Below, piece after piece: positions 16,911-25,408 of a stretch of 64,000 bases of DNA (position 1 is its first letter; each line of letters starts with the position of its first letter). Under the pieces are notes generated by a model. It saw only the letters and a list, made by a program, of their open reading frames with translations. It searched no databases and was not told the DNA's origin. The translations under genes and the position numbers were made by a program. Source of the stretch: Deltaproteobacteria bacterium (GTDB lineage: Bacteria > Myxococcota_A > Polyangia > Haliangiales > Haliangiaceae); the NCBI GenBank assembly GCA_025353585.1, contig JANXOM010000035.1, forward strand, positions 60,412 through 124,411, in the 5' to 3' direction.

Positions 16911-18239
16911 CTACTCCTGGTACGTGATCAGCTCTGCGACGTGCGCGCCGGCGCCATTCGGTGCCTTCACGAGATACTGCTGCGCGGAGGGCTTGCACTC
17001 GGTATCCCACCTCCGGTCGAGGCAGTGGATGCGGAGCTTGAGCCAGAGCACCTGGCCGAGGTCGGTGCCGTGGCCGAAGCGGCGGAGGTAGGCGTCGATC
17101 GAGGTCAGCGCGTCGCCGGTCCGGCCCTGCTTCATCGCCTGCACGAACGCCAGGCTGTAGAGCGCGCTCGAGGCGTCGGCGCCGAACTTCGCGTTCTCGT
17201 CGCCCGCTTTCGGGAAGGCGATGGCGGTGTACTTCACGGCCTGGGTGTTCGCGTCGGTCGTGCCCACGTCGAGGGGCGCGCGCAGTGCGACCTCGCGGAC
17301 GGCGGCGAGGACGGCCGTGTGGGGATCTTTTTGCGCGTCGAGCATGAGCTTGGCGCCGGGCGAGGCGTGATCACCGTTGGCGAGGACGACGGTGTCGGGG
17401 TGGGCGGCGCTGCCCTCGTCGTGGTGCACGACGACGACGGGCCGGTTCGGATCGGGGACGACGGCGACGTGTTCGTGCAGGACGTTCGGCGTCGGGCCGA
17501 CGGCGATCCGCACGGCGTCGCTGCCGCGGCCGGGGAGCTCGCCGATGACGGCGCCGCGGCCGGTATCGGCGCTGCCGAGGTCGGCGGGAACGGACGCGCT
17601 TCCGCCGAGCACCGCGGTCATCACGCCCGCCTGATCGGTCCACGTCTGGCCGGCGCCGACGAACACCTCGTAGTGCGGGCGGACCACGTGCACGCGGCCC
17701 TCGAGCACCGTGACGACGCGGCTGTCCTCGGTGCCGCCGTAGTCGACGATGAAGTGCGTGCCCACGACGACCACGTCCGTGTCCCCGGCGCGCACGACGA
17801 GCGGGGCGCGGCCGCCGCGCTGGCCGACCTCGAGCTCGACCTTGCCGCGCGCCATCTCGACGAGCACGCCGCCGTCGGGGCGGGTGATGACGTAGGCCGT
17901 CGCGGGGCTGCTGGTGATGGTGGCGTCGCCGATGTCGATCGTCGACGCAGCGGCGTCGGTGTGCACGCTCAGCGGCGCGGCGAGAGCGGCCGCCGGAACA
18001 TCCGCCGTGACCGGCGCGCCGCGGCCGTGCGCGAGCCAGCCGACGACGCCCGCCGCGAGCGCGGTGGCGCCAACGACGGCGGCGAGGCCGAACCCGCTGC
18101 TCCGCGGGGCGCGGGCGGGCGAGGCGTCGAGGGCGCGCGTGACCACGGTGCGCTCGATGCGGGTCAACCGCTCCGGGTCGAGCGGCTCGACGACGATCTT
18201 CTTCGCGAGCGGCGGGATGGGCGGCGGCGACGACCTCAC
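16911..18239 (-). CDS. FecR-domain membrane protein
   Basis: 442 residues from a GTG that overlaps the sigma-factor stop (GTGA). A short cytoplasmic N-terminus (about 1-45) precedes a membrane span (about 46-70). Then comes a FecR-type domain: V-I-T-R-P-D-G-G-V-L, a G-T-H-F-I-V-D-Y core and V-T-V-L-E-G-R-V-H-V. The last about 120 residues are helical and include several Cys, perhaps TPR-like. FecR proteins transmit envelope signals to, or restrain, a partner ECF sigma factor; the coupled gene order strongly suggests that here. Confidence 0.8.
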   Translation of the reverse strand: MRSSPPPIPPLAKKIVVEPLDPERLTRIERTVVTRALDASPARAPRSSGFGLAAVVGATALAAGVVGWLAHGRGAPVTADVPAAALAAPLSVHTDAAASTIDIGDATITSSPATAYVITRPDGGVLVEMARGKVELEVGQRGGRAPLVVRAGDTDVVVVGTHFIVDYGGTEDSRVVTVLEGRVHVVRPHYEVFVGAGQTWTDQAGVMTAVLGGSASVPADLGSADTGRGAVIGELPGRGSDAVRIAVGPTPNVLHEHVAVVPDPNRPVVVVHHDEGSAAHPDTVVLANGDHASPGAKLMLDAQKDPHTAVLAAVREVALRAPLDVGTTDANTQAVKYTAIAFPKAGDENAKFGADASSALYSLAFVQAMKQGRTGDALTSIDAYLRRFGHGTDLGQVLWLKLRIHCLDRRWDTECKPSAQQYLVKAPNGAGAHVAELITYQE

Positions 18240-18910
18240 GCGTCCTCCTTCACGTCGGCGTCGTCGATCATCGGGAGGGCGCTGTCGCTGACGGCCGCGG
18301 CCTCGAAGGCGAGGACCTGCGCGGCGGGCGCGAGGAACTGGGAGAGCACGGGGTCGCTCGCGGCGGCGGTCTCGATGCGCTTGCGCGCGCGCCACACGCG
18401 CAGCTTGGTGGCGGTCACCGACGAGCTGACGAGCGCGGCGGTCTCGGTGATCGTGCGGCCATCGATCTCGTGGAGCGTGAAGGCGAGGCGCGCCGCGGGC
18501 GAGAGGTCGTCGAGGACGGCGTAGAGGCGGCGGACGCCATCGCGCGCGAGCTGGCGGCGGGCGCCGGGGATGTCGTCGCCGGGCGTCTGGTCGTCGTCGC
18601 GGATGGCGTCGGTCTGGATGCGCCGGCCCTTCTGCGAGAGGTAGCGATACGCCGCGCGCACGGCGACGCGGTCGACCCAGGTCGCGAGGCTCGCCTCGGC
18701 GCGCCAGCCGCGGAGCGACTGGAACACCTGGAGGAATGCGTCCTGGAGGAGGTCGTCCATGTCGCGGTTGGAGCCGAGCACGCGGAAGAGGCAGGCGTGG
18801 ACGCGGCGCTGGTGGCGGCGGAACAGCTCGCGCGTGGCCGCCGGCTCGCCGGTGAGGCACCGGTCGACGAGCAAGACATCGTCGACGTACGCTGCGGCGG
18901 TCACGCCCAC
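18236..18910 (-). CDS. ECF-type RNA polymerase sigma factor
   Basis: 224 residues. Region 2 is clear (L-F-R-R-H-Q-R-R-V-H, then D-M-D-D-L-L-Q-D-A-F-L-Q-V-F, and W-R-A-E-A-S-L-A-T-W-V-D-R-V-A), and region 4 follows (L-S-P-A-A-R-L-A-F-T-L-H-E-I-D-G, T-E-T-A-A-L-V-S). There is an extra C-terminal tail of about 50 residues beyond usual ECF length. Start is GTG at 18910 or 18904. The FecR-domain gene is coupled downstream and is the likely regulator. Confidence 0.88.
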   Translation of the reverse strand: MGVTAAAYVDDVLLVDRCLTGEPAATRELFRRHQRRVHACLFRVLGSNRDMDDLLQDAFLQVFQSLRGWRAEASLATWVDRVAVRAAYRYLSQKGRRIQTDAIRDDDQTPGDDIPGARRQLARDGVRRLYAVLDDLSPAARLAFTLHEIDGRTITETAALVSSSVTATKLRVWRARKRIETAAASDPVLSQFLAPAAQVLAFEAAAVSDSALPMIDDADVKEDA

Positions 18911-18957
18911 GTATTGTGCACGAGCGGGCGGCGACGGTTACCGCTCGCGAGCGAGGG

Positions 18958-19045
18958 CGGACAGGTGTTACACCGTCCCCGATCAAGTGGCCGAGATTGC
19001 TCGGGATCTTTTTCGGGGCGGGTTGACAGGTACGACACCGTCCCC
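18958..19045 (+). repeat. Repeat family A, copy 1
   Basis: Two same-direction end motifs, ACAGGTGTTACACCGTCCCC (18961-18980) and GACAGGTACGACACCGTCCC (about 19025-19044), flank about 40 nt holding the hairpin CCGAG-ATTG-CTCGG. Two more copies with the same order and length are at 46854-46942 (inverted) and 47008-47095. The minus-strand PLD gene reads into it and stops inside the spacer. Confidence 0.85.
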
Positions 19046-19645
19046 GTCGAGGGGGCCGGGGCAGGAGGTGCGGAGGCGGCAGGCGGCGCACTCGCGGCCG
19101 GACCAGATCTGGTCGTAGAGGGCCTGCACCTGGTCGAGGAGCGCGCCGTCGTCGGTCGCGATGCCGAGCTCGAAGTTGCGGCGGCCGCTGCCCTTCGCGC
19201 CCAGGCCAGCGCCGGTCCAGTTGGCCGAGCCGAGGTAGAGCAGGGCGCCGTCCACGACGACCACCTTCAGGTGGACGCGGGGGCAGCGGCGGACGGCGAG
19301 GCCACCGGCGAGCAGCCGCGGGTGCTGCGCGATTTCCTCGCGAAACGGTCGCGACGGGATCTCGGCGTGCAGGAGCCGCAGCTCCACGCCGCGCGCGGCG
19401 AGGCCGTCGAGGAGCGCGAGCACCGACACGAACTTGCCGCGCGTGCGCTCGACCATCAGCTCCTTCGTGTTCGCGGTGCTGATCCACACGCTGACCTTGG
19501 CCGCGAGGACCGCGCTGATCACGCGCTCGTAGTGCCCGCGGCCGCCGATGATCTCGATCGCCATCGCGCGCGCCGGCGTCACCACGTCGAGCGGCGACTC
19601 GCTCGCGCGGGCGCGCAGCCGCGTCTTCACCCGCGCGCGAGGCAC
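18983..19645 (-). CDS. Phospholipase-D-like phosphodiesterase
   Basis: 220 residues with one HKD half-site: V-H-L-K-V-V-V-V-D-G followed by Y-L-G-S-A-N-W-T (about residues 128-150). The N-terminal half has the matching PLD-fold strands (V-S-V-W-I-S-T-A-N). One HKD implies a dimer or a nuclease-like member. A Cys cluster C-A-A-C-x-x-x-x-x-C lies near residue 192. The last about 20 residues (D-G-D-G-V-V-P-V-N-P-P) are encoded by repeat A, so the original C-terminus appears to have been replaced. It starts at a GTG sharing a base with the SDR stop, so the two are coupled. Confidence 0.8.
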   Translation of the reverse strand: MPRARVKTRLRARASESPLDVVTPARAMAIEIIGGRGHYERVISAVLAAKVSVWISTANTKELMVERTRGKFVSVLALLDGLAARGVELRLLHAEIPSRPFREEIAQHPRLLAGGLAVRRCPRVHLKVVVVDGALLYLGSANWTGAGLGAKGSGRRNFELGIATDDGALLDQVQALYDQIWSGRECAACRLRTSCPGPLDGDGVVPVNPPRKRSRAISAT

Positions 19646-20442
19646 TACGGATCCAGAAACGACGGCGTCGAGACGACGGCGCCGCCATCGACGACGAGCA
19701 CGTGCCCGCTGATATACCGGGCCGCGTCGCTGCGCAGGAACACGGCCGCGGCGGCGATCTCGTCGATCGTGCCGAAGCGGCCGGCGGGGATGCTCTTCTC
19801 CATCTTCGCCACGAGCTCACCCGAGCCCGGCGCGAGCCGCCGCATGCCCTCGGTGTCGCCGATCGGGCCCGGCGCGAGGCCGCACGAGCGGATGCCGAAG
19901 CGGCCCCACTCGACGGCGAGGTTGCGCGTGATCGCGTCGACGCCGGCCTTCGCGGCGGACGCGTGAATCTGCAGCGGCGTGCCGTGATAGTGCAGCGTCG
20001 CGCTGATGTTGAGCACGAGGCCGTCGCCGCTCGTGCGCAGCGCCTCGAACGCGGCCCGCGAGGCGTTGAACGTGCCGGCGAGGTCGATGTCGAGCACGGT
20101 CTTGAAGCCGTTCGGCGAGAGCGCGGCGGCGGGCGCGAGGAAGTTGCCGGCCGCGCCGTTGACCAGCGTGTCGAGCGCGCCGAACTTCGCGATCGTCGCG
20201 GCCACGGCAGCGGCGAGCGCGTCCGGCTGGCGGACGTCGGCGGCGAACGGCAGGACGTCTCCGCCGATCGCGGCCGCGGTCGCGTCGAGCGCGTCCTGCT
20301 TGCGGCCCACGATGCACACGCGCGCGCCGAACCGCACGAACGCCGCCGCGATCCCGCGGCAGATCCCGCTGCCACCACCGGTGATCAGCGCCACGCGGCC
20401 GGCGAGCACGCCGGCGGCAAACACGTCCAGAGGGCTACCCAT
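19645..20442 (-). CDS. SDR oxidoreductase, 2,4-dienoyl-CoA reductase type
   Basis: 265 residues. NADP(H)-binding Rossmann start T-G-G-G-S-G-I-C-R-G-I. It has N-G-A-A-G-N-F-L-A-P in place of the usual NNAG, and H-A-S-A-A-K-A-G-V-D-A in place of YxxxK, both typical of the SDR-type 2,4-dienoyl-CoA reductases that help degrade unsaturated fatty acids. The C-terminus G-H-V-L-V-V-D-G-G is normal for the family. It is followed by and coupled to the PLD-like gene, whose relevance is unclear. Confidence 0.85.
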   Translation of the reverse strand: MGSPLDVFAAGVLAGRVALITGGGSGICRGIAAAFVRFGARVCIVGRKQDALDATAAAIGGDVLPFAADVRQPDALAAAVAATIAKFGALDTLVNGAAGNFLAPAAALSPNGFKTVLDIDLAGTFNASRAAFEALRTSGDGLVLNISATLHYHGTPLQIHASAAKAGVDAITRNLAVEWGRFGIRSCGLAPGPIGDTEGMRRLAPGSGELVAKMEKSIPAGRFGTIDEIAAAAVFLRSDAARYISGHVLVVDGGAVVSTPSFLDP

Positions 20443-20599
20443 CGCCGCATCTTCGCCTCGGCGCGCCTGCGGCCCAAGAAAGTGGGAACCGGCGGCGTCT
20501 CGCGCTGTCTATGTCTTCGCAACCGACGATGCTGCTTCGCTTTTTGCGAGGCCGGCGCCCGGGTGCTTCATGCCGAGCCCATGGCTCGAGGAGTCGTCG

Positions 20600-20977
20600 A
20601 TGCGTGCATCTCCCGCCGCGCGTTGGGCCACGTTGGCCCTCGCCCTCACGATCTGCGTCCCGTCCCTCACCGCGCTCGCCGACAAGACCCCGCGGTCGCT
20701 GGCGGAGTGCACGTCGTTCGACCAGACGGACAAGGGCGATGACGGCGTGGCGTTCACGATCCACAACAACTGCACCGTGCCCGTCGACTGCTCGCTCAGC
20801 TGGCGCGTCGTGTGCGCGCCGGAGTCGAAGAAGCGCCGCTCCTCCCACGCCGGCAGCGCGAAGCTGAACCTCGGCTCGGTCGCGAGCGGCGACGCGGCGG
20901 CCTCGGCCTCGAGCTGCGGCGACGAAGGCTGGTCCATCGACTCCATCGAGTGGAGCTGCCAGCCGAACAAAGACTAA
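20600..20977 (+). CDS. Small secreted protein, Cys-rich
   Basis: 125 residues from an ATG preceded by a good GAGGAG ribosome site (20587-20592). A signal peptide of about 28 residues (M-R-A-S-P-A-A-R-W to A-L-A) precedes a compact mature region with six or so Cys and the stretch G-V-A-F-T-I-H-N-N-C-T-V-P-V-D-C. That pattern suggests a small disulfide-stabilised beta fold. No family is recognised. Confidence 0.7.
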   Translation: MRASPAARWATLALALTICVPSLTALADKTPRSLAECTSFDQTDKGDDGVAFTIHNNCTVPVDCSLSWRVVCAPESKKRRSSHAGSAKLNLGSVASGDAAASASSCGDEGWSIDSIEWSCQPNKD

Positions 20978-20984
20978 CGCTCTT

Positions 20985-21001
20985 CAGGGGTTAGCCCCCT
21001 G
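20985..21001 (+). terminator. GC-rich hairpin after secreted-protein gene
   Basis: CAGGGG-loop-CCCCTG begins 8 bp after the stop codon. No U-run follows, so it may be a weak terminator or mRNA 3'-end stabiliser. Confidence 0.35.
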
Positions 21002-21187
21002 CGACCGTCATCGTAACGGCGCCGCTACATTGGTTAGATCGACCGCCTGGGTCCTGCGTCTGTACTCTCGAGCTAGCGACACCGGACGACCCAGCCGAGC
21101 CCGCACACTGGTGCAAGTGCTCGTCCTGCCTGGACTCGTTCGGTCGTCGCCGGCCTGGTACAACCGTAGTACAAGGACCCAGGAACC

Positions 21188-22642
21188 ATGGCGGACGTCC
21201 ACGACATCGATGCGCTGTTGATCAGCGCGCTCTACGGCGAGCTGACGCCCGCCGATGAAGCGCGACTGGCCACGCACCTCGAGTCGCATCCGGGAGACCG
21301 GGGCGCGCTCGCGGACCTGACGCACGCGCGCAGCCTGATTCGCGACAGCCGGATCCTCGACTTCCGGCTCGATCCGCCGCAGGCGGTGTCGGCGATGCTG
21401 CTCCAGGAGGCGGCGCGCCGGGCGCCCGCCGTTCGCCGCGCGCCGGCCGACGAGGGCCGCGAGAGCTGGTTCTTTCGCTTCGTGCGCTCGTTCGCCGCGC
21501 ACCCCGCGATGGCGGCGGCAGCGATGCTCGTGCTCGTCGTCGGCGCCGCCGGCGTCATGAAGATGCGTGACCGAGGGCAGTTCGACGAAGCGCCGGTCGA
21601 GTCGAACGCGCGCCTGGAGAGCTCGAACGCCGTCGTCGCGGGCGCGTCGACGCCTGCGGATCCGTGGGGCACCGTCGCCGCGGGCTCGGCGGCCGCCATG
21701 CCGGTGCCGGCCGTCGCGGCTGCGCCCGGCGGTCGCGCGGAAGCGGTCGCCACGGGCCACCTCGCCAGCGGCGAGGCGAGGCTACGCGAGCAGGGAGCCG
21801 AGCCGAAGGAGGGCGGCTACGCGGTCGGCCTCGCCGATCCGGCGGCGGACGCCACGGCGTTGGACCTGCAGAAGAATGCCAAGGGCGCGCCGCTCGCCGG
21901 CGTCAGCGCGGACGGCGACCCCGCGACGCGAAAGCCGCCGGCGGCCCACGTCGCCGGGCCGTCGGCGATCGACAAGAAGGGGATCACCGTCACGACGCCG
22001 GAGATCGCGCTCAAGGACGAGGATCGCTTCGATAGCAGCACGGGCGACGGCAAAGACCGCGGCCAGCGCGCGCGCGGCGAGAACGCCCCGACGTCCCCGA
22101 AAGTCCAGAAGTCGCAGAATTCTCAGAGCTCGTCGAAGTCGAAGTCGGCGCCCAAGCCGGGCCCGAAGTTCGACGACGCCGACGGCATCGTCGACGGCCC
22201 CGGTCGCCAGGGTGGCGCGGCCTCGGGCGCGGCGGACCCGTCAACCGTCGCGACCTCGGCCCCTCCGCCTCCCCCGCCCGCGCCCCCGAGCGTGAAGCCG
22301 GCGCCAGCTCCGGCCAAGGTCGCCGCGCAGCAGGAGCGCAACGCGCCCGCCGACAAGGTCGACGCGACGCGGAGCGGGGACACGAGCACGCTCGACGCCT
22401 GGGCGGCGACGCAGCTCTCGCAGGTCGTGACGCTCGCCCATGCGGATCGCTGTGACGACGCCGCGAAGCTCGCGGTCACGATCTCGACGCGCGCGCCGGG
22501 CTACTACGCCGAGAAGGTCGCCACGAACCGCGAGCTCAAGCAGTGCATGGCGTACATCGCCGCCGCGCAGGATCGCGCCGAGAAGGCCGCCGCCGAGAAG
22601 CGGGCCGCCGCTTCGAAGCGCGCGACCGACTCGACGAAGTAA
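21188..22642 (+). CDS. Single-span membrane protein with anti-sigma-like N-terminus
   Basis: 484 residues. The first about 60 residues (L-L-I-S-A-L-Y-G-E-L-T-P-A-D-E-A-R-L, H-L-E-S-H-P-G-D) match the layout of ZAS/zf-HC2 anti-sigma domains but lack the zinc Cys residues. A membrane span lies at about 101-121 (A-M-A-A-A-A-M-L-V-L-V-V). The long exterior part is low complexity (Ala, Pro, Ser/Lys; an eight-Pro-rich stretch near 365), ending in a charged helical segment with a TPR-like character. No sigma-factor gene is adjacent, so partner and role are unknown. Confidence 0.65.
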   Translation: MADVHDIDALLISALYGELTPADEARLATHLESHPGDRGALADLTHARSLIRDSRILDFRLDPPQAVSAMLLQEAARRAPAVRRAPADEGRESWFFRFVRSFAAHPAMAAAAMLVLVVGAAGVMKMRDRGQFDEAPVESNARLESSNAVVAGASTPADPWGTVAAGSAAAMPVPAVAAAPGGRAEAVATGHLASGEARLREQGAEPKEGGYAVGLADPAADATALDLQKNAKGAPLAGVSADGDPATRKPPAAHVAGPSAIDKKGITVTTPEIALKDEDRFDSSTGDGKDRGQRARGENAPTSPKVQKSQNSQSSSKSKSAPKPGPKFDDADGIVDGPGRQGGAASGAADPSTVATSAPPPPPPAPPSVKPAPAPAKVAAQQERNAPADKVDATRSGDTSTLDAWAATQLSQVVTLAHADRCDDAAKLAVTISTRAPGYYAEKVATNRELKQCMAYIAAAQDRAEKAAAEKRAAASKRATDSTK

Positions 22643-22658
22643 CGGCGGCGCCGCGGCT

Positions 22659-22755
22659 GAGAGGCCGCGAATCGATCGCGGCCTCTGTCGGTCGGCTCGT
22701 CGGCTCCGCCGTCAGCGCCTGGATGGAGCAGACCGTCCGCGGGAAACGCGGGCTC
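22659..22755 (-). repeat. Repeat family D, solitary inverted copy
   Basis: A perfect 10-bp stem AGAGGCCGCG/CGCGGCCTCT (22660-22669 and 22677-22686) is followed by sequence closely matching the reverse complement of the 95-bp units at 34153-34437, including GTCGGCTCCGCCG. Its far end supplies the TGA of the neighbouring PLP-enzyme gene. Confidence 0.8.
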
Positions 22756-23806
22756 AGGCCCGCAACCAGCGCACGAGCGTCGGCGGGGCCGCGCGGAGCT
22801 GCGCGATCGCTGGGTGCGCCAGCGGCGCGGTCGACTTGCTCGCCCACAGGAGTAGCGGTCCGGCGGCGGTCGCGTGCACGCGGAGGAGCGCCGCGGCGGC
22901 CTTCGCGGCGTAGACGCCGTCGAGCTGCGCCGGCGTCGCGGCGAGCGCGGCAGCGGCGGCATCGCTGCGCGGCGTGCGGCGGCCATAGCCCGCGCCGATC
23001 TCCCCGCCATCGACAGACAGCATCGCGAGCACGCGGCCGAGCGCGAAGCCCACCGCCGGCCCGCCGAGCGCGGCGACGCGCGCCAGGGTCCGCACGGCGA
23101 GCTGCACGAGCTGGGCGCGCGAGGTCACCGGCCACGGCGTGACGCGCACGGCGTGCACCCGCGGCACGGGCCAGCGCCACGCGCCCGTCTCGCGCGCGAG
23201 CTGGAGGCCGGCGCACAGGCCCGACGTCGTGCACGTGCTGCCCGCCGCGAGGACGATCCGGGCGGGCGGCGGCAGCGCGCCGGCCGCGACTTGCTCGGCG
23301 AGCTCGAACGCCGCGGACACCGCGCCGAGGGTCCCGACCGGCGTGGCGCCGCCGGGCGGCATCATCAGCGCGCCGGGCTGCCGCCCGAGCCAGGCCGCCG
23401 CGATGGGCACCTCGAGCACCGAGCGCAGCCGGACGATGGGACAGCCGGTGGCGATCAGCGCGGCGAGGTTCGCGCGGGCCCACGCGCTGGGCGGTTGCGG
23501 AAAGATGAGCGCGCCGCCGGTGAGGCCGGCCGCCGGCGCGTGGAGGACCGTCGCTAGCGCGTGGTTCGAGCCGTAGGCGCCGATGGCCCACAGGCGCCGC
23601 GCGCCGGCCGCCCGCGCATGACCGAGCCACGCCTCGAGCGTACGGACCTTGTTGCCGCCGTATACCGGGTGCGACGCGCCCTCGTGCTTGATCCACAGGG
23701 CGCGCCCGTCGACGGTGACCGCGCTGACGGGCGTCGGCCAGACGCCCAGCGGCTGCCACGGCACGTGGGCCGCGAGCGCCGGCAGATGGCGAAAGAGAGC
23801 CGTCAG
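22754..23806 (-). CDS. PLP-dependent ACC deaminase/D-cysteine desulfhydrase-like enzyme
   Basis: About 350 residues. Fold-type II PLP features: W-P-T-P-V near the start, W-I-K-H-E-G-A-S-H-P-V-Y-G-G-N-K-V-R (the K is the expected PLP lysine), A-I-G-A-Y-G-S-N-H-A-L-A-T and A-A-G-S-T-C-T-T-S-G. This matches the ACC-deaminase/D-cysteine-desulfhydrase group, acting on small amino acids in the cytoplasm. No ATG, GTG or TTG precedes the conserved L-F-R-H-L-P start; a CTG overlapping the yggX stop (CTGA) is the only fitting site, with GTG at 23764 as a shorter alternative. Its stop codon is made by repeat D. Confidence 0.78.
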   Translation of the reverse strand: MTALFRHLPALAAHVPWQPLGVWPTPVSAVTVDGRALWIKHEGASHPVYGGNKVRTLEAWLGHARAAGARRLWAIGAYGSNHALATVLHAPAAGLTGGALIFPQPPSAWARANLAALIATGCPIVRLRSVLEVPIAAAWLGRQPGALMMPPGGATPVGTLGAVSAAFELAEQVAAGALPPPARIVLAAGSTCTTSGLCAGLQLARETGAWRWPVPRVHAVRVTPWPVTSRAQLVQLAVRTLARVAALGGPAVGFALGRVLAMLSVDGGEIGAGYGRRTPRSDAAAAALAATPAQLDGVYAAKAAAALLRVHATAAGPLLLWASKSTAPLAHPAIAQLRAAPPTLVRWLRA

Positions 23807-24078
23807 TGCTTTTCCGGGACGTACTCGGGCGGCGTCTCGACCGGCCCGTCGCCGAAGAGGAACGCCTCGCACTGCTCCTTGAGCACCTCGTGCGACTTCT
23901 TGGCCGTCAGGTCGAGCCGGTACTCGTTGACGATCTTCTTGCTGTGCTCGATCCACTCGCTCCAGGCGCGCTGCGAGATGGTGTCGTAGATGCGCTGCCC
24001 GAGCGCATCCTGGAAGGGCTTGTAGGCGAGGCCGGGCAGGGTCTCGTGGAGCTTGGCGCAGGCGACCGTGCGGGACAT
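23803..24078 (-). CDS. yggX: Fe(2+)-trafficking/oxidative damage protection protein
   Basis: 91 residues, the family length, beginning M-S-R-T-V. It keeps the YggX signature: L-G-Q-R-I-Y-D-T-I-S-Q-R-A-W-S-E-W, K-K-I-V-N-E-Y-R-L, and L-K-E-Q-C-E-A-F-L-F-G. Known members protect Fe-S enzymes and influence labile iron. The ATG at 24078 gives the exact family start; a longer frame exists but is not conserved. The gene overlaps the downstream PLP enzyme by 4 bases. Confidence 0.9.
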   Translation of the reverse strand: MSRTVACAKLHETLPGLAYKPFQDALGQRIYDTISQRAWSEWIEHSKKIVNEYRLDLTAKKSHEVLKEQCEAFLFGDGPVETPPEYVPEKH

Positions 24079-24231
24079 CGCGCGGAGTGGAGCAAGGTTT
24101 CGGGATGTTTTCCACCCCTGCGCCCACGTTGCGGGCAACCCGCCCCCGCGGGAGGCGGTCGAGAGGAGGCCAGCGCGTCAGGGCCGTCGCATCTGGGCCC
24201 ATGCTATGAGCAAATAGGTACGGAAATCCCC

Positions 24232-24930
24232 ATGGAACAGTCGATCTGGGAGCTGATGAACCATGGCTACGGGGCCATGTGGGTCGTGGTCGCCTTTTCG
24301 GTGATCGCCCTCGCGGTGGGTATCGAACGCGTCATCGCGCAGTGGGACTTCGTGTCGCGCGCGCGGCTGCTCGCCGACCAGGTCCGGCGCGGCCTGTCGC
24401 GCGGCGCGGTCGAGGAGAGCCGATCCGCGTGCGAGCGCTCTCCGTCTCCGCTGGCGGATGTCTTCCTCGTCGGCTACGAGCGGCTTGGCCGCGTCACCGC
24501 GGACCACGTCGCGACGGCGGTGCACCGCGAGCGCCTGCGGGTGAACCTCGAGCTGCGCACGCGGCTCTGGATGCTCGGGACGATCGGCGCGACGGCCCCG
24601 TTCGTCGGCCTCTTCGGCACGGTCGTCGGCATCATGTCGGCGATGAGCGGCTTCCGCTCCGACGAGACGCTCAAGATCAACACCGTCGCCGGTCCGATCT
24701 CGCAGGCCCTCATCGTGACGGCCGCCGGCATCCTCGTCGCCGTCGAGTCCGTGATCCTCTACAACTACTTCAACCAGCGTGCGGCGCGCATCGCGACCGA
24801 GATGAAGCTTCTGACCGACGAGTTCCTCGAGATGCTCGTCACGCCGATCGCGCCCGAGAAGGCCGCCGCGGCGCCGGCCTCGAACACGACGAAGAAGGGA
24901 GGCGGCGATGGCGATCGGGAAGCTGCCTGA
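24232..24930 (+). CDS. MotA/TolQ/ExbB proton-channel family protein
   Basis: 232 residues. Three membrane spans are visible: about 14-35 (A-M-W-V-V-V-A-F-S-V-I), then, after a cytoplasmic helical loop, about 112-135 (L-G-T-I-G-A-T-A-P-F-V-G-L-F-G-T-V) and about 158-182 (A-L-I-V-T-A-A-G-I-L-V-A-V). The G-L-x-G-T-V-x-G-I and A-L-x-x-T-A-x-G-I motifs are those that line the proton path in ExbB/TolQ. It energises outer-membrane or motility-like processes with the ExbD-like partner that overlaps its 3' end. Confidence 0.9.
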   Translation: MEQSIWELMNHGYGAMWVVVAFSVIALAVGIERVIAQWDFVSRARLLADQVRRGLSRGAVEESRSACERSPSPLADVFLVGYERLGRVTADHVATAVHRERLRVNLELRTRLWMLGTIGATAPFVGLFGTVVGIMSAMSGFRSDETLKINTVAGPISQALIVTAAGILVAVESVILYNYFNQRAARIATEMKLLTDEFLEMLVTPIAPEKAAAAPASNTTKKGGGDGDREAA

Positions 24931-25408
24931 CTCGAGCGGTGGGGGCGACGACGACGGCAGCGAAGGCATCTTCGCCGAGATCAACATCACGCCGCTGACG
25001 GACGTCTTCCTCGTGTTGCTGATCATCTTCATGGTCGCGTCGCTCGCCGTGCAGGTCGAAGCGCGCGAGCAGAAGAAGGAGATCACGGCGCAGAAGGACA
25101 AGACCGAGGAAGAGAAGAAGAGCGGCATCAAGGTCAACCTGCCGTCGGGGCAGGCGCAGGAGATCGACCCCACGAAGGCGAGCCTCGTCCTCGAGATCCC
25201 GCTCTCCGGCGACGTCAGCGTCGCGGGTCAGCCGGTGCCCGAGGACAAGCTCGACAACATGTTCGGGCTCGCGTTCCAGCACGACAAGCAGATGCAGGTC
25301 GTGCTCAAGGCCGACAAGGGCGTCTCGCACGGGCGTGTCGTGCACCTGATGGAGCTCGCGAAGAAGGCGGGCCTCGTGCACCTCGCCATCGGCACCTCGG
25401 GCGGCTAG
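24908..25408 (+). CDS. ExbD/TolR biopolymer transport protein
   Basis: 166 residues. A short cytoplasmic start leads to I-N-I-T-P-L-T-D-V-F-L-V-L-L-I-I-F-M, where the Asp in L-T-D-V is the proton-carrying residue of the family, in the single span (about 29-46). A charged E/K linker follows (about 52-70), then a periplasmic ExbD-type domain ending with V-V-L-K-A-D-K and H-L-M-E-L-A-K-K-A-G-L. It starts within the ExbB-like gene with an AAGGGAGG ribosome site, so they are coupled. Its stop overlaps that of the convergent gene in CTAG. Confidence 0.9.
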   Translation: MAIGKLPDSSGGGDDDGSEGIFAEINITPLTDVFLVLLIIFMVASLAVQVEAREQKKEITAQKDKTEEEKKSGIKVNLPSGQAQEIDPTKASLVLEIPLSGDVSVAGQPVPEDKLDNMFGLAFQHDKQMQVVLKADKGVSHGRVVHLMELAKKAGLVHLAIGTSGG

